The notes: generated from the letters alone by a model not told the origin. A DNA stretch of 64,000 nucleotides from Thalassospira alkalitolerans (GCF_002115745.1 NZ_JFKB01000009.1:124001-188000); one strand, 5' to 3'; counted from the stretch's first letter, positions 7,650 through 18,109 are shown. Program-made: numbers and translations.

Positions 7650-8963
7650 ATGAAACGCGTAACGGGAGCAGCACTTTGTGCGCTGTTGGCCGGTGGAGTT
7701 ACATTCTCCGCCAATGCCGAAACGAAACTTACCATCGCTACCGTCAATAACGGTGACATGATCCGCATGCAGAAGCTGACGGATGATTTCACCTCGAAAA
7801 ATCCTGACATTTCCCTTGAGTGGGTCACACTCGAAGAAAACACCCTGCGCCAGCGTGTCACGACCGACATCGCGACCAAAGGCGGTCAGTACGACATCAT
7901 GACGATTGGCACCTACGAAGCTCCGATCTGGGCTAAAAAGGGTTGGCTGGCACCGCTGGACAAGCTTGGTGCCGATTATGATATCGACGACCTTATGCCG
8001 GCAATCCGTTCTGCTGTAAGCATGGACGACAAGCTTTTTGCAGCCCCTTTCTATGCCGAAAGCTCGATGATGATGTATCGCAAAGACCTGTTTGAAAAAG
8101 CCGGTGTTTCGATCAATGGTCGTCTGACATGGGACCAGACCCTTGATATCGCCAAAAAATTGCACGACCCGGATAATGGCGTTTATGGCATCTGCCTGCG
8201 CGGCAAGGCTGGTTGGGGCGAAAACATGGCGCTGATTACCACCATGGGCAATGCCTATGGGGCACGTTTGTTTGATGAAAACTGGAATCCGACCTTTGAT
8301 AGTGCCGAATGGAAAAACGCGCTGTCGATGTATGTCGACATTCTTGGCAATTACGGTCCTCCGGGTGCGACATCAAACGGGTTCAACGAAAATCTGTCGC
8401 TGTTCAACTCGGGCAAATGCGGCATGTGGATTGATGCAACCGTTGCAGCATCCTTCGTCAGCAACCCCAAAGAATCGACCGTTGCCGACAAGGTTGGCTT
8501 CACCGAAGCGCCTTGTGCTGTGACCTGCACCGGGGCTAACTGGCTCTGGGCTTGGAGCCTCGGCATCCCGACCGGTTCGCAGAAAGTTGAAGCCGCCCAG
8601 AAATTTATCGCTTGGGCGACATCAAAAGACTATCTGGAACTTGTTGCTTCCAAAGAAGGCTGGGCAAACGTTCCCCCGGGAACCCGTATGTCGCTGTATC
8701 AAAACCCAAAATATCTTGAAGCAGCACCGTTTGCCGATGAAACCCTTCTGGCAATCGACAGCGCAGACCCGATCAATTCGACCATGAAACCGAAACCCTA
8801 TGTCGGTGTCCAATTTGCCGCCATCCCTGAATTCCAGGGTATTGGCACCGCAGTTGGCCAGCAATTCTCCGCGGCTTTGGCCGGTTCTTCGACTGTAGAT
8901 GAGGTTCTTGCCGCAGCACAGTCCAGCACCGATCGGACCATGCGCAAAGCTGGCTACTACTGA
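7650..8963 (+). CDS. smoE: Polyol ABC transporter, periplasmic substrate-binding protein (SmoE-like)
   Basis: 437 aa, family-1 extracellular solute-binding protein. A Sec signal peptide spans residues about 1-23 (MKRVTGAALCALLAGG, cleavage after SANA), then LTIATVNNGDMIRMQKL. It captures sorbitol, mannitol or a related sugar alcohol in the periplasm. GGGAGGAACT gives the start at 7650. It is first in an operon with two permeases, an ATPase and a polyol dehydrogenase. The smo name follows operon architecture; the exact substrate is not proven. Confidence 0.88.
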   Translation: MKRVTGAALCALLAGGVTFSANAETKLTIATVNNGDMIRMQKLTDDFTSKNPDISLEWVTLEENTLRQRVTTDIATKGGQYDIMTIGTYEAPIWAKKGWLAPLDKLGADYDIDDLMPAIRSAVSMDDKLFAAPFYAESSMMMYRKDLFEKAGVSINGRLTWDQTLDIAKKLHDPDNGVYGICLRGKAGWGENMALITTMGNAYGARLFDENWNPTFDSAEWKNALSMYVDILGNYGPPGATSNGFNENLSLFNSGKCGMWIDATVAASFVSNPKESTVADKVGFTEAPCAVTCTGANWLWAWSLGIPTGSQKVEAAQKFIAWATSKDYLELVASKEGWANVPPGTRMSLYQNPKYLEAAPFADETLLAIDSADPINSTMKPKPYVGVQFAAIPEFQGIGTAVGQQFSAALAGSSTVDEVLAAAQSSTDRTMRKAGYY

Positions 8964-9042
8964 TGAATGACAGACCGGAAATCAACGTTTTCTACCCTTT
9001 GAAATGATTTTTGGTCTGAGCCTCCTTGACCTGATGAACTTG

Positions 9043-9066
9043 GGGTGGCGGCTTGGTTCGCCACCC
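9043..9066 (+). terminator. Intercistronic hairpin after the binding-protein gene
   Basis: GGGTGGCG (9043-9050) pairs with CGCCACCC (9059-9066) across an 8-nt loop, followed by TCTTT. It lies in the 152-bp space between the binding protein and permease genes. Such hairpins often raise the relative amount of binding-protein mRNA by partial termination or 3'-end protection. Confidence 0.55.
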
Positions 9067-9115
9067 TCTTTCCATCTGGATTAGGCACACAAAGACACCA
9101 AACAGGGAGCACATC

Positions 9116-9988
9116 ATGTCGACACGGTCTTCGACCCTGACCGGGCGCATTATGTCTGCACCGTCGATCATCGGCTTGTTTCTTTGGATGATCGTGCCGC
9201 TGGGCATGACAGTTTACTTCTCCTTCCTGCGCTACAATCTGCTTGAGCCGGGAATGGAAGAATGGATCGGCACACTTAACTACGAATTTTTCCTGACCGA
9301 TCCTGCGTTCTTTGCATCCCTTGCCAACACATTGCTGCTGGTTGGATCGGTTCTGATCATCACGGTGATCGGCGGGGTTCTGTTGGGCCTGATGCTTGAC
9401 CAGCCCATCTTTGGCCGCGGCATTTTACGCCTTTTGGTGATCGCGCCGTTCTTTATCATGCCAACAGTCAATGCGCTGGTCTGGAAAAACCTTTTGATGC
9501 ATCCGGTCTCGGGCATGTTTGCCTGGATCGCGAACAGCCTTGGTTTCCAATCCATCGACTGGTTCTCAGCAGCACCGCTGACCGCCATCATCATCATGGT
9601 GTCCTGGCAATGGTTGCCCTTTGCCGTGCTTATTCTTCTGACTGCGCTTCAGTCGCTTGATCGCGACCAGAAAGAAGCCGCACAGATGGATGGCGCCGGT
9701 CCGGTGTCGATCTTCTTTTATATCACGCTTCCCCATCTCAGCCGGGCGATCACCGTTGTCGTGCTGATTGAAACGATCTTCCTGCTGACTGTGTTTGCCG
9801 AAATCTTTGTCACCACCGGTGGCGGGCCGGGTCTTGCAACCACAAACATCGCTTTCCTGGTCTACACGCAGGCACTTCTGCAATACGACGTCGGCGGCGC
9901 ATCGGCTGGCGGTATCGTTGCCGTTATTCTGGCAAACATCGTGGCGATCTTCCTGATCCGCCTTATTGGCAAAAACCTGGATAGTTAG
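9116..9988 (+). CDS. smoF: Polyol ABC transporter permease (SmoF-like)
   Basis: 290 aa, inner-membrane MalF-type permease with six predicted membrane spans (first at IIGLFLWMIVPLGMTVYF). The ATPase-contact EAA loop is seen as EAAQMDGAGPVSIFFYITLP. ATG 9116 follows CAGGGAGC. It works as a pair with the next gene to form the transmembrane channel for the polyol captured by the binding protein. Confidence 0.9.
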   Translation: MSTRSSTLTGRIMSAPSIIGLFLWMIVPLGMTVYFSFLRYNLLEPGMEEWIGTLNYEFFLTDPAFFASLANTLLLVGSVLIITVIGGVLLGLMLDQPIFGRGILRLLVIAPFFIMPTVNALVWKNLLMHPVSGMFAWIANSLGFQSIDWFSAAPLTAIIIMVSWQWLPFAVLILLTALQSLDRDQKEAAQMDGAGPVSIFFYITLPHLSRAITVVVLIETIFLLTVFAEIFVTTGGGPGLATTNIAFLVYTQALLQYDVGGASAGGIVAVILANIVAIFLIRLIGKNLDS

Positions 9989-9997
9989 GGGCACGTT

Positions 9998-10828
9998 ATG
10001 GAAAACAAACAAACAGTCCTTGGCCATATCGGGTTTTCGATATTTGCCTGGATCGTCGGATTGCTGATCTTTTTCCCGATCTTCTGGATGGTCCTGACCA
10101 GTTTCAAGACCGAACTTGAAGCCGTCAGCATGCCACCGGCATTCTTTGACTTTGACTGGACGCTTGAAAACTACGCCGAGGTTCAGGCGCGGTCAGATTA
10201 TTTCCGGTTTGCACTGAATTCGGTCATCCTGTCGGTCGGATCGACCTTGGTCGGGCTGCTTTTTGCCGTGCCTTGCGCATGGGCAATGGCGTTTAACCCG
10301 ACCAAACGGACCAAAGACACCCTTCTTTGGATGTTATCGACCAAAATGATGCCCCCGGTTGGCGTTTTGGTCCCGATCTATCTCGTATTTCGCGATTGGG
10401 GGCTTTTGGATACCCGATTTGGCCTGATCATGGTTCTGTTTTTAATGAACCTGCCGATCATGGTCTGGATGCTTTACACCTATTTCAAGGAAATCCCGTC
10501 AGATATCCTTGAAGCTGCCCGGATGGACGGCGCAACCTTGCTCAAGGAAATTATCTTTGTGCTATTGCCAATGGCCGTACCGGGGATCGCATCCACCATG
10601 CTGCTTAACATCATTCTGGCATGGAACGAGGCATTCTGGACCCTTAATCTGACCACTGCCGATGCCGCACCGCTGACCGCTTTCATCGCGTCTTATTCCA
10701 GTCCCGAAGGGCTGTTCTGGGCGAAGCTTTCAGCAGCATCGACACTGGCGGTTGCCCCCATCCTCATCATTGGCTGGTTCTCGCAGAAACAGCTGGTTCG
10801 CGGTTTGACATTTGGCGCGGTCAAGTAA
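9998..10828 (+). CDS. smoG: Polyol ABC transporter permease (SmoG-like)
   Basis: 276 aa, MalG-type second permease. Membrane spans start at GFSIFAWIVGLLIFFPIFW; the EAA loop is EAARMDGATLLKEIIFVLLP. It begins 9 nt after the first permease stop, with an AGGGG site, so the two are translationally close. The C-terminus (RGLTFGAVK) matches the family. Confidence 0.9.
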   Translation: MENKQTVLGHIGFSIFAWIVGLLIFFPIFWMVLTSFKTELEAVSMPPAFFDFDWTLENYAEVQARSDYFRFALNSVILSVGSTLVGLLFAVPCAWAMAFNPTKRTKDTLLWMLSTKMMPPVGVLVPIYLVFRDWGLLDTRFGLIMVLFLMNLPIMVWMLYTYFKEIPSDILEAARMDGATLLKEIIFVLLPMAVPGIASTMLLNIILAWNEAFWTLNLTTADAAPLTAFIASYSSPEGLFWAKLSAASTLAVAPILIIGWFSQKQLVRGLTFGAVK

Positions 10829-10867
10829 CCGCCGCCTGACAGAAATTCAAAGAGAAGGAACACCAAA

Positions 10868-11875
10868 ATGGGTGCTATCCGACTGGAAAACGTCAAAAAG
10901 ACATTCGGCACAATTGATGTGATCCCCGGTGTCGATCTTGACATTAATGATGGTGAATTTGTTGTTTTCGTCGGCCCGTCAGGCTGTGGCAAATCAACAC
11001 TTTTGCGACTGATTGCCGGCCTCGAAGATGTTACCGATGGCAAAATCCTGATTGACGGGATTGATGTTGCCAACGAACCGCCGGCAAAACGCGGTCTGTC
11101 GATGGTGTTTCAATCCTATGCGCTGTATCCGCATATGACGGTTTACAACAACATCGCCTTTGGTCTGAAAATGGCCGGCGAAAGCAAAGCCGTGATTAAG
11201 GAAAAGGTTCAGAACGCGGCCAAAATCCTTAATCTGACTGATTATCTGGAACGCCGCCCCGGTGCGCTTTCCGGTGGTCAACGCCAACGCGTTGCCATTG
11301 GTCGGGCGATTGTCCGCAACCCGGCTGCCTTCTTGTTTGATGAACCATTGTCAAACCTTGACGCGGCCCTTCGCGTGAATATGCGACTTGAAATCACCGG
11401 CCTTCATCAGGACCTTAAAACCACGATGATCTATGTAACACATGATCAGGTCGAAGCCATGACCATGGCCGACAAGATCGTTGTGTTGCAAGCTGGTCGT
11501 GTCGAACAGGTCGGTAAACCAATGGATCTTTACAGCAACCCTGCCAATAAGTTTGTCGCCGGTTTCATTGGGTCGCCCAAGATGAACTTCCTGGGCGGTG
11601 ACTATGCCAAAAAGCATAACTGCTACGAAATTGGCATCCGCCCGGAACATTTCACCATCAGCACCGAAAGTGGCGATATCGCAGCAACGGTCAAGATTGC
11701 CGAACATCTTGGTGCCGAAACCTATTTGCATATCAATGCCGACGGGGTTGGCCCGATGACGGTGCGCGCCACCGGCGAAGTGCCGCTAAGCGAACATGAC
11801 AAAATCTGGCTAACGCCCGAACCCGATCGCATCCATCGGTTTGATGCCCAAGGCACGGCACTTGCCAAACAATAA
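10868..11875 (+). CDS. smoK: Polyol ABC transporter ATP-binding protein (SmoK-like)
   Basis: 335 aa. Walker [10 protein letters not shown] (about residues 38-46), signature [12 protein letters not shown], Walker [13 protein letters not shown], and the H-loop in [15 protein letters not shown]. The C-terminal 90 residues form the MalK/UgpC-type TOBE regulatory domain. It energises uptake through the two permeases. AGAAGGA before ATG 10868 is a good ribosome site. Confidence 0.92.
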   Translation: MGAIRLENVKKTFGTIDVIPGVDLDINDGEFVVFVGPSGCGKSTLLRLIAGLEDVTDGKILIDGIDVANEPPAKRGLSMVFQSYALYPHMTVYNNIAFGLKMAGESKAVIKEKVQNAAKILNLTDYLERRPGALSGGQRQRVAIGRAIVRNPAAFLFDEPLSNLDAALRVNMRLEITGLHQDLKTTMIYVTHDQVEAMTMADKIVVLQAGRVEQVGKPMDLYSNPANKFVAGFIGSPKMNFLGGDYAKKHNCYEIGIRPEHFTISTESGDIAATVKIAEHLGAETYLHINADGVGPMTVRATGEVPLSEHDKIWLTPEPDRIHRFDAQGTALAKQ

Positions 11876-11955
11876 CAAGATTTCCAAACAACCGGGCCAC
11901 ATTGCCCCACACGCCATGGGACCCGGCCTTACCACCACAAAAATGTGAGACCAAA

Positions 11956-12726
11956 ATGTACCTCAAAAAGTTCGATCTTACCGGACGCCGCGCCTATGTC
12001 ACCGGGGGCGGTCGCGCAATTGGCCTGTCATGCTGCGAAGCACTGGCAGAAGCAGGTGCGCATGTCATTATCGGTGACATCAGCGAAGCTGTTGCCGAAG
12101 AGGGGCGTGATTATCTGACGTCAAAAGGCTATAAAGCCGATATTGACATCATGGACGTCACCAATACCGAACAGGTTCGCGCTAGCGCTGAAAAGATGGC
12201 CAAAGACGGTGGCGTTGACATTCTGGTCAACAATGCGGGTATTGCACGATCAGAAACCCCGGCTGAAACCGTCGAAGACGAACATTGGCTGAACGTTATT
12301 GACGTCAACCTGAATGGAACTTTCTGGTGCTGCCGGGAATTTGGCAAACAGATGCTGGCCAAGAAAAACGGCGTGATTGTCAATATCGGCTCTATGTCGG
12401 GCTTCATTGTCAACAAGCCGCAGGAACAGGCCTATTACAATGCATCCAAGGCCGCCGTTCATCATCTGACCAAGTCGCTGGCAGCTGAATGGGGGGCACG
12501 TGGCGTTCGTATTAATGCTGTCGCCCCGACCTATATTGCGACACCGCTTAATGAATTCGTGAAATCCAAGCCGGACATGTATGACGCATGGATCAATGGC
12601 ACCCCGATGGCTCGCTTGGGCGAGACCGAGGAAATCGCATCGGTCGTACTGTTCCTTGCCTCTGACGCGTCCAGCCTGATGACCGGCTCCATTGTCCTGG
12701 CTGATGGGGGTTACACCTGTTGGTAA
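11956..12726 (+). CDS. Short-chain dehydrogenase, probable polyol (sorbitol/galactitol-type) dehydrogenase
   Basis: 256 aa classical SDR. The cofactor motif is TGGGRAIG (residues 16-23, a variant of TGxxxGIG), then NNAG and the catalytic S148, Y161 and K165 (YYNASK). As last gene of the transporter operon it probably oxidises the imported polyol to a ketose with NAD. ATG 11956 is chosen because the protein then starts at the usual SDR position; the ribosome site is weak. No sugar kinase or mannitol dehydrogenase follows, so later steps are encoded elsewhere. Confidence 0.82.
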   Translation: MYLKKFDLTGRRAYVTGGGRAIGLSCCEALAEAGAHVIIGDISEAVAEEGRDYLTSKGYKADIDIMDVTNTEQVRASAEKMAKDGGVDILVNNAGIARSETPAETVEDEHWLNVIDVNLNGTFWCCREFGKQMLAKKNGVIVNIGSMSGFIVNKPQEQAYYNASKAAVHHLTKSLAAEWGARGVRINAVAPTYIATPLNEFVKSKPDMYDAWINGTPMARLGETEEIASVVLFLASDASSLMTGSIVLADGGYTCW

Positions 12727-12790
12727 GGCACAGGTAGAACTGTTGATCGCAATGTCCTGAAGCTTTTGCGATCAGGTCAGGATAATGGTG

Positions 12791-12830
12791 GGACGGGGCG
12801 TGGTTGTGGGACCTTCGCCCCGTTCACCTT
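12791..12830. terminator. Terminator between the polyol operon and the convergent YcaQ-like gene
   Basis: ACGGGGCG (12793-12800) pairs with CGCCCCGT (12816-12823) across a 15-nt loop, followed on the plus strand by a TTTT tract at about 12829-12832. It lies about 65 nt after the dehydrogenase stop and just beyond the end of the convergent gene. Confidence 0.65.
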
Positions 12831-14054
12831 TTATGCCTTGTTTTGAGCCGCCAGATAGACCGAAAACGGGTTTCCCGCCACCACATCAACACCCGTCAGG
12901 CCCAGAAAACGCGAAAGCCGCCCCAAATGCGCCATTAACTCACCGGCAACATCTGTGGCATCACATCCATCTTCAAGATGGGCATTTTGCACCCGCAGGA
13001 TACCATGCTGTCGGTCAGATTTTAAATCAACGCGAGCAACAAATTCACCATTTTGCATGAATGGCAAAACGTAATAGCCGTATTGACGTTTTTCCGCCGG
13101 AACATAAATTTCTATCCGATAGTTAAATCCAAAAATCCGTTCCACCCGCTCGCGTTCCCACATGATCGGATCAAACGGCACCATCAATGCCGTTGGTTTT
13201 GCTCGACGACGCGGATTGGTATGCGGGCACAAATATCCCGGCTGTTTCCAGCCTTCAACATCGGCGGTCAAAAGCGCCCCATCCTCGACCATTTCCGCCA
13301 CGCGGGCCTTGGCATCCACTGTGGGTAAACGAAAATACTTGCGAAGGTCCGCCTCGGTCGCAACCCCCATCGCAGCAACCCCGTTACGGATCAAAGCGCG
13401 CTGTGCATCGGCGCGTGAAACAGGGGCTTCAAGTGCGGCATCGCCAATAATCCGTTCTGGCAGGTCATAAACACGTTCAAAACTGGATCGACGCTTGCGC
13501 GCCATAACCTGACCGCTCCAGAACAGGAATTCCATCGCGGTTTTGGTGCTCGACCAGCCCCACCATTTTGAACTTGAAGCCCCTTTTTGCTCCAGATCGC
13601 TGGCTGCAACCGGGCCATCCTTTGCAATACGTTCAAGAATGCCGCGCACCAGTTCAGGATGATCCTTTATGACCGATGCGATCCGCCCCCATGTCCCCTT
13701 ACCGTCGGCAGCATCCGCCATACGCCAGCGATACAGACCATAATCCTCGACCGGGATCATTGATGCTTCGTGACCCCAATATTCAAAAAGCTTGCGCTGG
13801 CGGGCATTGCCCCAGGTTAGCTGATCCAGATCGGCAATGTCATAAACACCCAGTCGAGAAAAGACCGGCATGTAATGTGCCCGGGTCAACACATTGACAC
13901 TATCAACCTGCAGCATTCCAGTTTGGCGAATGGCTTTCATGATCCGACGCTTGGTCACAGGACGGCTGTCATCCGGGTCAAATCCCTGCGCTCCAAGCGC
14001 AAGATTGCGTGCCTGACCAGCGGATATCGAAATGGCAGGTTTGTCGATAATCAT
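12831..14054 (-). CDS. Winged-helix DNA glycosylase, YcaQ/AlkX (HTH_42) family
   Basis: 407 aa, the family length. Tandem winged-helix protein; family members unhook interstrand DNA crosslinks and remove N7-alkylated purines. The catalytic Q-hydrophobic-D motif typical of the YcaQ/AlkX branch is visible as LQVDSVNV near residue 50; AlkZ proteins have Q-x-Q instead. Other conserved blocks are EYWGHEASM and LMVPFDPIMWERERVERIFGF before YVPAEKRQYGYYVLP. It is convergent with the polyol operon and divergent from the SLC13 transporter. Activity is inferred from family. Confidence 0.85.
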   Translation of the reverse strand: MIIDKPAISISAGQARNLALGAQGFDPDDSRPVTKRRIMKAIRQTGMLQVDSVNVLTRAHYMPVFSRLGVYDIADLDQLTWGNARQRKLFEYWGHEASMIPVEDYGLYRWRMADAADGKGTWGRIASVIKDHPELVRGILERIAKDGPVAASDLEQKGASSSKWWGWSSTKTAMEFLFWSGQVMARKRRSSFERVYDLPERIIGDAALEAPVSRADAQRALIRNGVAAMGVATEADLRKYFRLPTVDAKARVAEMVEDGALLTADVEGWKQPGYLCPHTNPRRRAKPTALMVPFDPIMWERERVERIFGFNYRIEIYVPAEKRQYGYYVLPFMQNGEFVARVDLKSDRQHGILRVQNAHLEDGCDATDVAGELMAHLGRLSRFLGLTGVDVVAGNPFSVYLAAQNKA

Positions 14055-14255
14055 GGCAGCCCTTTAAAATTCGCAAAGAAAAACAGGGTGATGCTAACAT
14101 ATCCTCCTGACAATGGTGGCAGTAGGTTTCAGGAACAATCACACAAACACAATCGTTTCGAATGCTCAATCACGCCTCTGCACGATATCCTCATTTCTGC
14201 TATCTTTGATCGCTCTCGAACACATCCCTTACGTCACCCAACCAAACAGGTCCTT

Positions 14256-16184
14256 ATGGAATTCAAGCAAATCCTGATCCTTGCGATCCTTGTTGGAACG
14301 GTCGCCATGTTCCTGAGGGGGCGCTGGCGCCACGATATGGTCGCGATGGGATCGCTTCTGACCTGTGTGGTTGTGGGGTTGGTGCCGATCGACGCTGCCT
14401 TTACGGGCTTTGGCCATCCGGCGGTAATTACGGTTGCCTGCATTTTGATCCTGTCTTCTGCCCTGCAACAATCGGGCGCGGTTGATACCCTGACCCGGAC
14501 TGTATTACCCCAATCTGCCGGGCCAATTGTCACCATGGCCGCCCTTAGCTTGCTGGCGGCGATCCTGTCGGCCTTTATGAACAATGTCGGGGCGCTGGCG
14601 CTTTTGATGCCGGTTGCGCTTCAAATCGCAAACAAGCAAGGTTTACCACCCGGGAAAATCCTGATGCCGCTTGCTTTTGGCTCCATTCTGGGCGGCATGA
14701 CCACCCTTATTGGCACGCCCCCCAACCTGATCGTTGCCGGTTTCCGGGCGCAAACCGGCGATGGCGGCTTTTCCATGTTTGATTATACCCCGGTCGGGAT
14801 CGTGATTGCCGCAGCTGGTCTGATCTTTGTCATGGTCTTTGGCCGCTGGCTCGTCCCAACGCGCCAGCGCGCCGGGGCCGAAGGATTTGAAACCGGTGCT
14901 TATCTGACCGAAGCCCGCATCCCTGTCGGCAGCAAGGCAATTGGCATGATGCTGCGCGATGTGAACCTCGAACTGGAAAAAGGCGACGCACAGGTCATTG
15001 GCTTGGTTCGCAATGAAAACCGCATCCCTGCCCCCAGCCCTTTTCGCGAATTAAATGAAAATGACATCCTGATTATCGAAGCCGATCCCGAAGCTTTGGC
15101 AACGGCCTTGTCAGCACTTGACCTTAAACTCGCCGAGGAATTGCGCGACATCGAAGCTCAGGAAAAGGCTGCGGAAAAAACTGGCGACACATCAAAACCG
15201 ATCTCCCGCCCAGCCGCCGTAAAAGCCCACAACATTGACGAACGCAAAGATATCGACATTCCAGAAGCTGACGCAAAAGACACCAAGAAACACCCCGACA
15301 ACCACCGCCGCGAAGCCATCCAGTCGGATGACATTGCCTTGATGGAACTGGCGATCCTGCCAAATTCCGGATTCATCGGAAGATCGGCAACCGATATCCA
15401 CCTTCGGACACATTATGGGGTTAACCTTCTGGCTGTTTCGCGACAGGGACAAAGATCAATGGCGCGCTTGCGCACCATGTCGATGAAGGCAGGCGACGTC
15501 CTTTTAATGCAAGGCCCGCCTGCGGCCATTCAGGATTTTGCGACAAGCCTTGGCTGTGTACCACTTGCCGAACGATCCTTGCGCATTCCCAATAATATCC
15601 AGGCGCTCAAGGCATCGGCAATTATGGTGGTGGCCATTGGCGCTGCGGCCTTTGGGATCCTACCGGCTGCCATCGCCTTTGCAATTGGCGTTCTGCTTGC
15701 AATGGTTTTCAAAGTGGTATCACCGCGCAACATTTATGATGCGGTTGATTGGCCGGTGATTGTCCTTTTAGCCGCCCTGATCCCAGTCGCCAATGCCATG
15801 GAATCAACCGGCACGGCCGATTTAATTGCACGTTTTCTGTTAAACTGGGTTGCACAAGGTAATGCCGTTATTGCACTCGCTTTGATCCTGATCGTCACCA
15901 TGACACTTTCGGATTTTATGAACAATGCCGCGACTGCGGCCGTCATGTGCCCGATTGCAATTGGCAGTGCGGCCCATCTTGGCGTTAATCCCGATGCGTT
16001 CTTGATGGCGGTTGCCATTGGTGCATCTTGTGCCTTCCTGACCCCGATTGGCCACCAGAACAACACCCTGATCCTTGGCCCGGGTGGCTTTCGTTTTGGC
16101 GATTACTGGAAGCTGGGCCTTCCGATTGAAATCATCGTGGTTGCCGTTGGTGTGCCAATGCTGCTTTGGGTTTGGCCACTATAA
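14256..16184 (+). CDS. SLC13-type (DASS) permease with two central RCK_C/TrkA-C domains
   Basis: 642 aa. Two sets of membrane spans flank a soluble middle part (about residues 210-450) with two TrkA-C-like domains (IPVGSKAIGMML.. and ILPNSGFIGRSATDI) joined by a charged linker rich in Lys and Asp. Conserved transporter motifs are NNVGALALLMPV, GGMTTLIGTPPNLIV and, in the second half, NNAATAAVMCPIA and TPIGHQNNTLILGPGG. Relatives carry dicarboxylates, sulfate or other anions; the substrate is unknown. An in-frame extension to 13875 exists but runs antisense through the upstream gene, so ATG 14256 is taken. Confidence 0.86.
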   Translation: MEFKQILILAILVGTVAMFLRGRWRHDMVAMGSLLTCVVVGLVPIDAAFTGFGHPAVITVACILILSSALQQSGAVDTLTRTVLPQSAGPIVTMAALSLLAAILSAFMNNVGALALLMPVALQIANKQGLPPGKILMPLAFGSILGGMTTLIGTPPNLIVAGFRAQTGDGGFSMFDYTPVGIVIAAAGLIFVMVFGRWLVPTRQRAGAEGFETGAYLTEARIPVGSKAIGMMLRDVNLELEKGDAQVIGLVRNENRIPAPSPFRELNENDILIIEADPEALATALSALDLKLAEELRDIEAQEKAAEKTGDTSKPISRPAAVKAHNIDERKDIDIPEADAKDTKKHPDNHRREAIQSDDIALMELAILPNSGFIGRSATDIHLRTHYGVNLLAVSRQGQRSMARLRTMSMKAGDVLLMQGPPAAIQDFATSLGCVPLAERSLRIPNNIQALKASAIMVVAIGAAAFGILPAAIAFAIGVLLAMVFKVVSPRNIYDAVDWPVIVLLAALIPVANAMESTGTADLIARFLLNWVAQGNAVIALALILIVTMTLSDFMNNAATAAVMCPIAIGSAAHLGVNPDAFLMAVAIGASCAFLTPIGHQNNTLILGPGGFRFGDYWKLGLPIEIIVVAVGVPMLLWVWPL

Positions 16185-16188
16185 CCAA

Positions 16189-16222
16189 CAAGGGCAGCGA
16201 TAATGCTGCCCTTGGTCAGATT
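16189..16222 (+). terminator. Intrinsic terminator of the SLC13-type transporter gene
   Basis: CAAGGGCAGC (16189-16198) pairs with GCTGCCCTTG (16205-16214) around GATAAT. It lies between the transporter and the convergent folD, and the T-run is weak on the plus strand. Confidence 0.65.
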
Positions 16223-16248
16223 TCTATCCGGGCCTACGTTCGCCAGAT

Positions 16249-17148
16249 TTACGCATCAAAGCCCAAACTCGGCGGGGTTACGCCATTGGCACGACACGCC
16301 GCAATCAAGGTATTATTCAGCAGACAGGCAATCGTCATCGGGCCGACACCCCCCGGAACCGGGGTAATCGCACCGGCGACTTTCGATGCTGTTTCGAACT
16401 CGACATCACCAACCAGTTTCATTTTGCCTTCGGCACCTTCAACGCGGTTGATACCCACATCAATCACGGTGGCACCCGGGGCGATCCAGTCGCCCTTGAT
16501 CATATTGGGGCGGCCAACGGCGGCAATGACGATATCGGCACGACGGACTTCATCGGCAAGATCGCGGGTGCGCGAATGGACAATCGTCACGGTGCAGTTT
16601 TCTTTCAACAGCAACTGCGCCATCGGTTTACCAACGATGTTCGACCGACCGACAACCACCGCACGCTTGCCCGACAGATCACCAAGGGTATCTTTCAACA
16701 ACATCAGACAGCCATACGGCGTGCAGGGTGCAATACCGTCGCCACCCGTTGCCAGCGCACCGGCATTGACGACATGGAAGCCGTCAACATCCTTGGCCGG
16801 ATCAATCGCGGCAAGAACAGCATTTTCATCAATCTGTTTGGGCACCGGCAACTGGCACAGAATGCCATGAACATTCGGATCGGCATTAAGCTTTGCGATC
16901 AGGGCCAACAAATCATCCTGCGAAGTATCGACCGGGAGTTTATGCTCATAGGAATTCATGCCGCATTCAGCGGTTTGCTTACCCTTGTTACGGACATAAA
17001 CCTGACTTGCCGGGTCTTCGCCAACCAAGATCACGGCCAGTCCCGGCGTGACACCATGCGCAGCCTTAAGCTTGGTGACTTCGGTCGCGATATCGCCGCG
17101 CAGTTTGGCTGCGAATGCTTTGCCATCGATGATTTTTGCATCGGTCAT
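16249..17148 (-). CDS. folD: Methylenetetrahydrofolate dehydrogenase / methenyltetrahydrofolate cyclohydrolase
   Basis: 299 aa bifunctional enzyme interconverting 5,10-methylene-, 5,10-methenyl- and 10-formyl-tetrahydrofolate. Visible: VYVRNKGK with the catalytic lysine, [30 protein letters not shown](P) motif [13 protein letters not shown] and [10 protein letters not shown] near the end. Its start overlaps the stop of the upstream DUF167 gene by 4 nt, so they form an operon with yggT. Confidence 0.96.
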   Translation of the reverse strand: MTDAKIIDGKAFAAKLRGDIATEVTKLKAAHGVTPGLAVILVGEDPASQVYVRNKGKQTAECGMNSYEHKLPVDTSQDDLLALIAKLNADPNVHGILCQLPVPKQIDENAVLAAIDPAKDVDGFHVVNAGALATGGDGIAPCTPYGCLMLLKDTLGDLSGKRAVVVGRSNIVGKPMAQLLLKENCTVTIVHSRTRDLADEVRRADIVIAAVGRPNMIKGDWIAPGATVIDVGINRVEGAEGKMKLVGDVEFETASKVAGAITPVPGGVGPMTIACLLNNTLIAACRANGVTPPSLGFDA

Positions 17149-17477
17149 ATGTCTTCTCCGCCCGTCAATTCGTGAAGTTGCGCCATTAGCCTGTCGGGAT
17201 CGCCCGTGATCTCCAATATCTTGTTGCGGTCTGTATGCCCGGCAACAATTTCGATGGAGGATTTAGGCCATTTGGCCGCTTTTGCCAAAAGCTTTATCAA
17301 AGCAGCATTCGCCTTGCCATTTTCGGGCACCGTCGTTACCGAAGCTTTGAGTTGCTGTCGCCCGTTTGCATCTGCGATCAAACCGGCAATGGCATTGCGC
17401 GAAGCCTTTGGTGTCAGGCGCAAAAACAACCTTATGCCCGATCCGTCGCCAAGACGTTCGAAGACCGGTTTGTTCAC
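17145..17477 (-). CDS. DUF167 (YggU) family protein
   Basis: 110 aa. Small alpha/beta protein with the family blocks [20 protein letters not shown] and [11 protein letters not shown]. The biochemical role of the family is unknown. It sits 8 nt after yggT and overlaps folD by ATGA, a common alphaproteobacterial order. Confidence 0.88.
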   Translation of the reverse strand: MNKPVFERLGDGSGIRLFLRLTPKASRNAIAGLIADANGRQQLKASVTTVPENGKANAALIKLLAKAAKWPKSSIEIVAGHTDRNKILEITGDPDRLMAQLHELTGGEDI

Positions 17478-17485
17478 AGCGAAAC

Positions 17486-17782
17486 TCAGTAACCGACCAA
17501 CGCCATGCGTATGTCGGTCTGGATCAGCATATTGGCAAACTGCAAAATCAGAATCAGGATGATCGGAGAAATGTCGATACCGCCCAGATTCGGAATGATC
17601 CGGCGGATCGGTCGCAAGACGGGTTCCGTCACACGATACAGAAAATCGCCAACCATATAAACGAACCGGTTGCTGGAATTGATCACGTCAAATGCCACAA
17701 GCCATGACAGGATTGCAGATGCAATCAGCATGAAAATGTAGATACCGATAACGGTGTCAATAAGCCAAAAAATCGCCAGCAT
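17486..17782 (-). CDS. YggT family membrane protein
   Basis: 98 aa with two hydrophobic membrane stretches ([20 protein letters not shown] and [17 protein letters not shown]) flanking the conserved [14 protein letters not shown] motif. YggT proteins have been linked to osmotic tolerance and cell-envelope functions, without a defined mechanism. First gene of the yggT-DUF167-folD operon. Confidence 0.9.
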   Translation of the reverse strand: MLAIFWLIDTVIGIYIFMLIASAILSWLVAFDVINSSNRFVYMVGDFLYRVTEPVLRPIRRIIPNLGGIDISPIILILILQFANMLIQTDIRMALVGY

Positions 17783-18109
17783 CGCCGCTCCTTGCTCTTC
17801 CCCGGTCCAGATCGGGCCGATCTGATCGGAATTGTGTTAACACGCTGCAAAACCTAGTCGGCCTTGGCCTTTGGCGCAAGCACCCAACAGTGATTTACTG
17901 CCTTTAGGATCAAGTTTTCCCGATAGCGTGACTTACATCACCTTGCATTGCACGCATTTGACCAGATCATTTCGCGTATATGGCCACGTTGCGCCACCAT
18001 CCCTGACACGTTTCTGTCAGGAGAAATATCAGGATGACGTCAACAGAACTTGTCAGCCCCCCGCAGGCGGTCCAAGAATATGCCCGTTATCAAAACAGGA
18101 GGATCGAAT
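17783..18109. other. Intergenic region upstream of tag and yggT
   Basis: 327 bp between divergent genes, so it should hold both promoters. The only structure seen is CCTGACA (18002-18008)/TGTCAGG (18015-18021) with a 6-nt loop, followed by an ATG at 18034 that opens a 34-codon frame overlapping the tag start. I could not choose convincing promoter boxes. Confidence 0.4.

Noticed and set aside
13875-14255. 127-residue N-terminal extension of the SLC13-type transporter
   Set aside because: It runs antisense through the YcaQ-like gene and lacks membrane or domain features; the family start is at ATG 14256.
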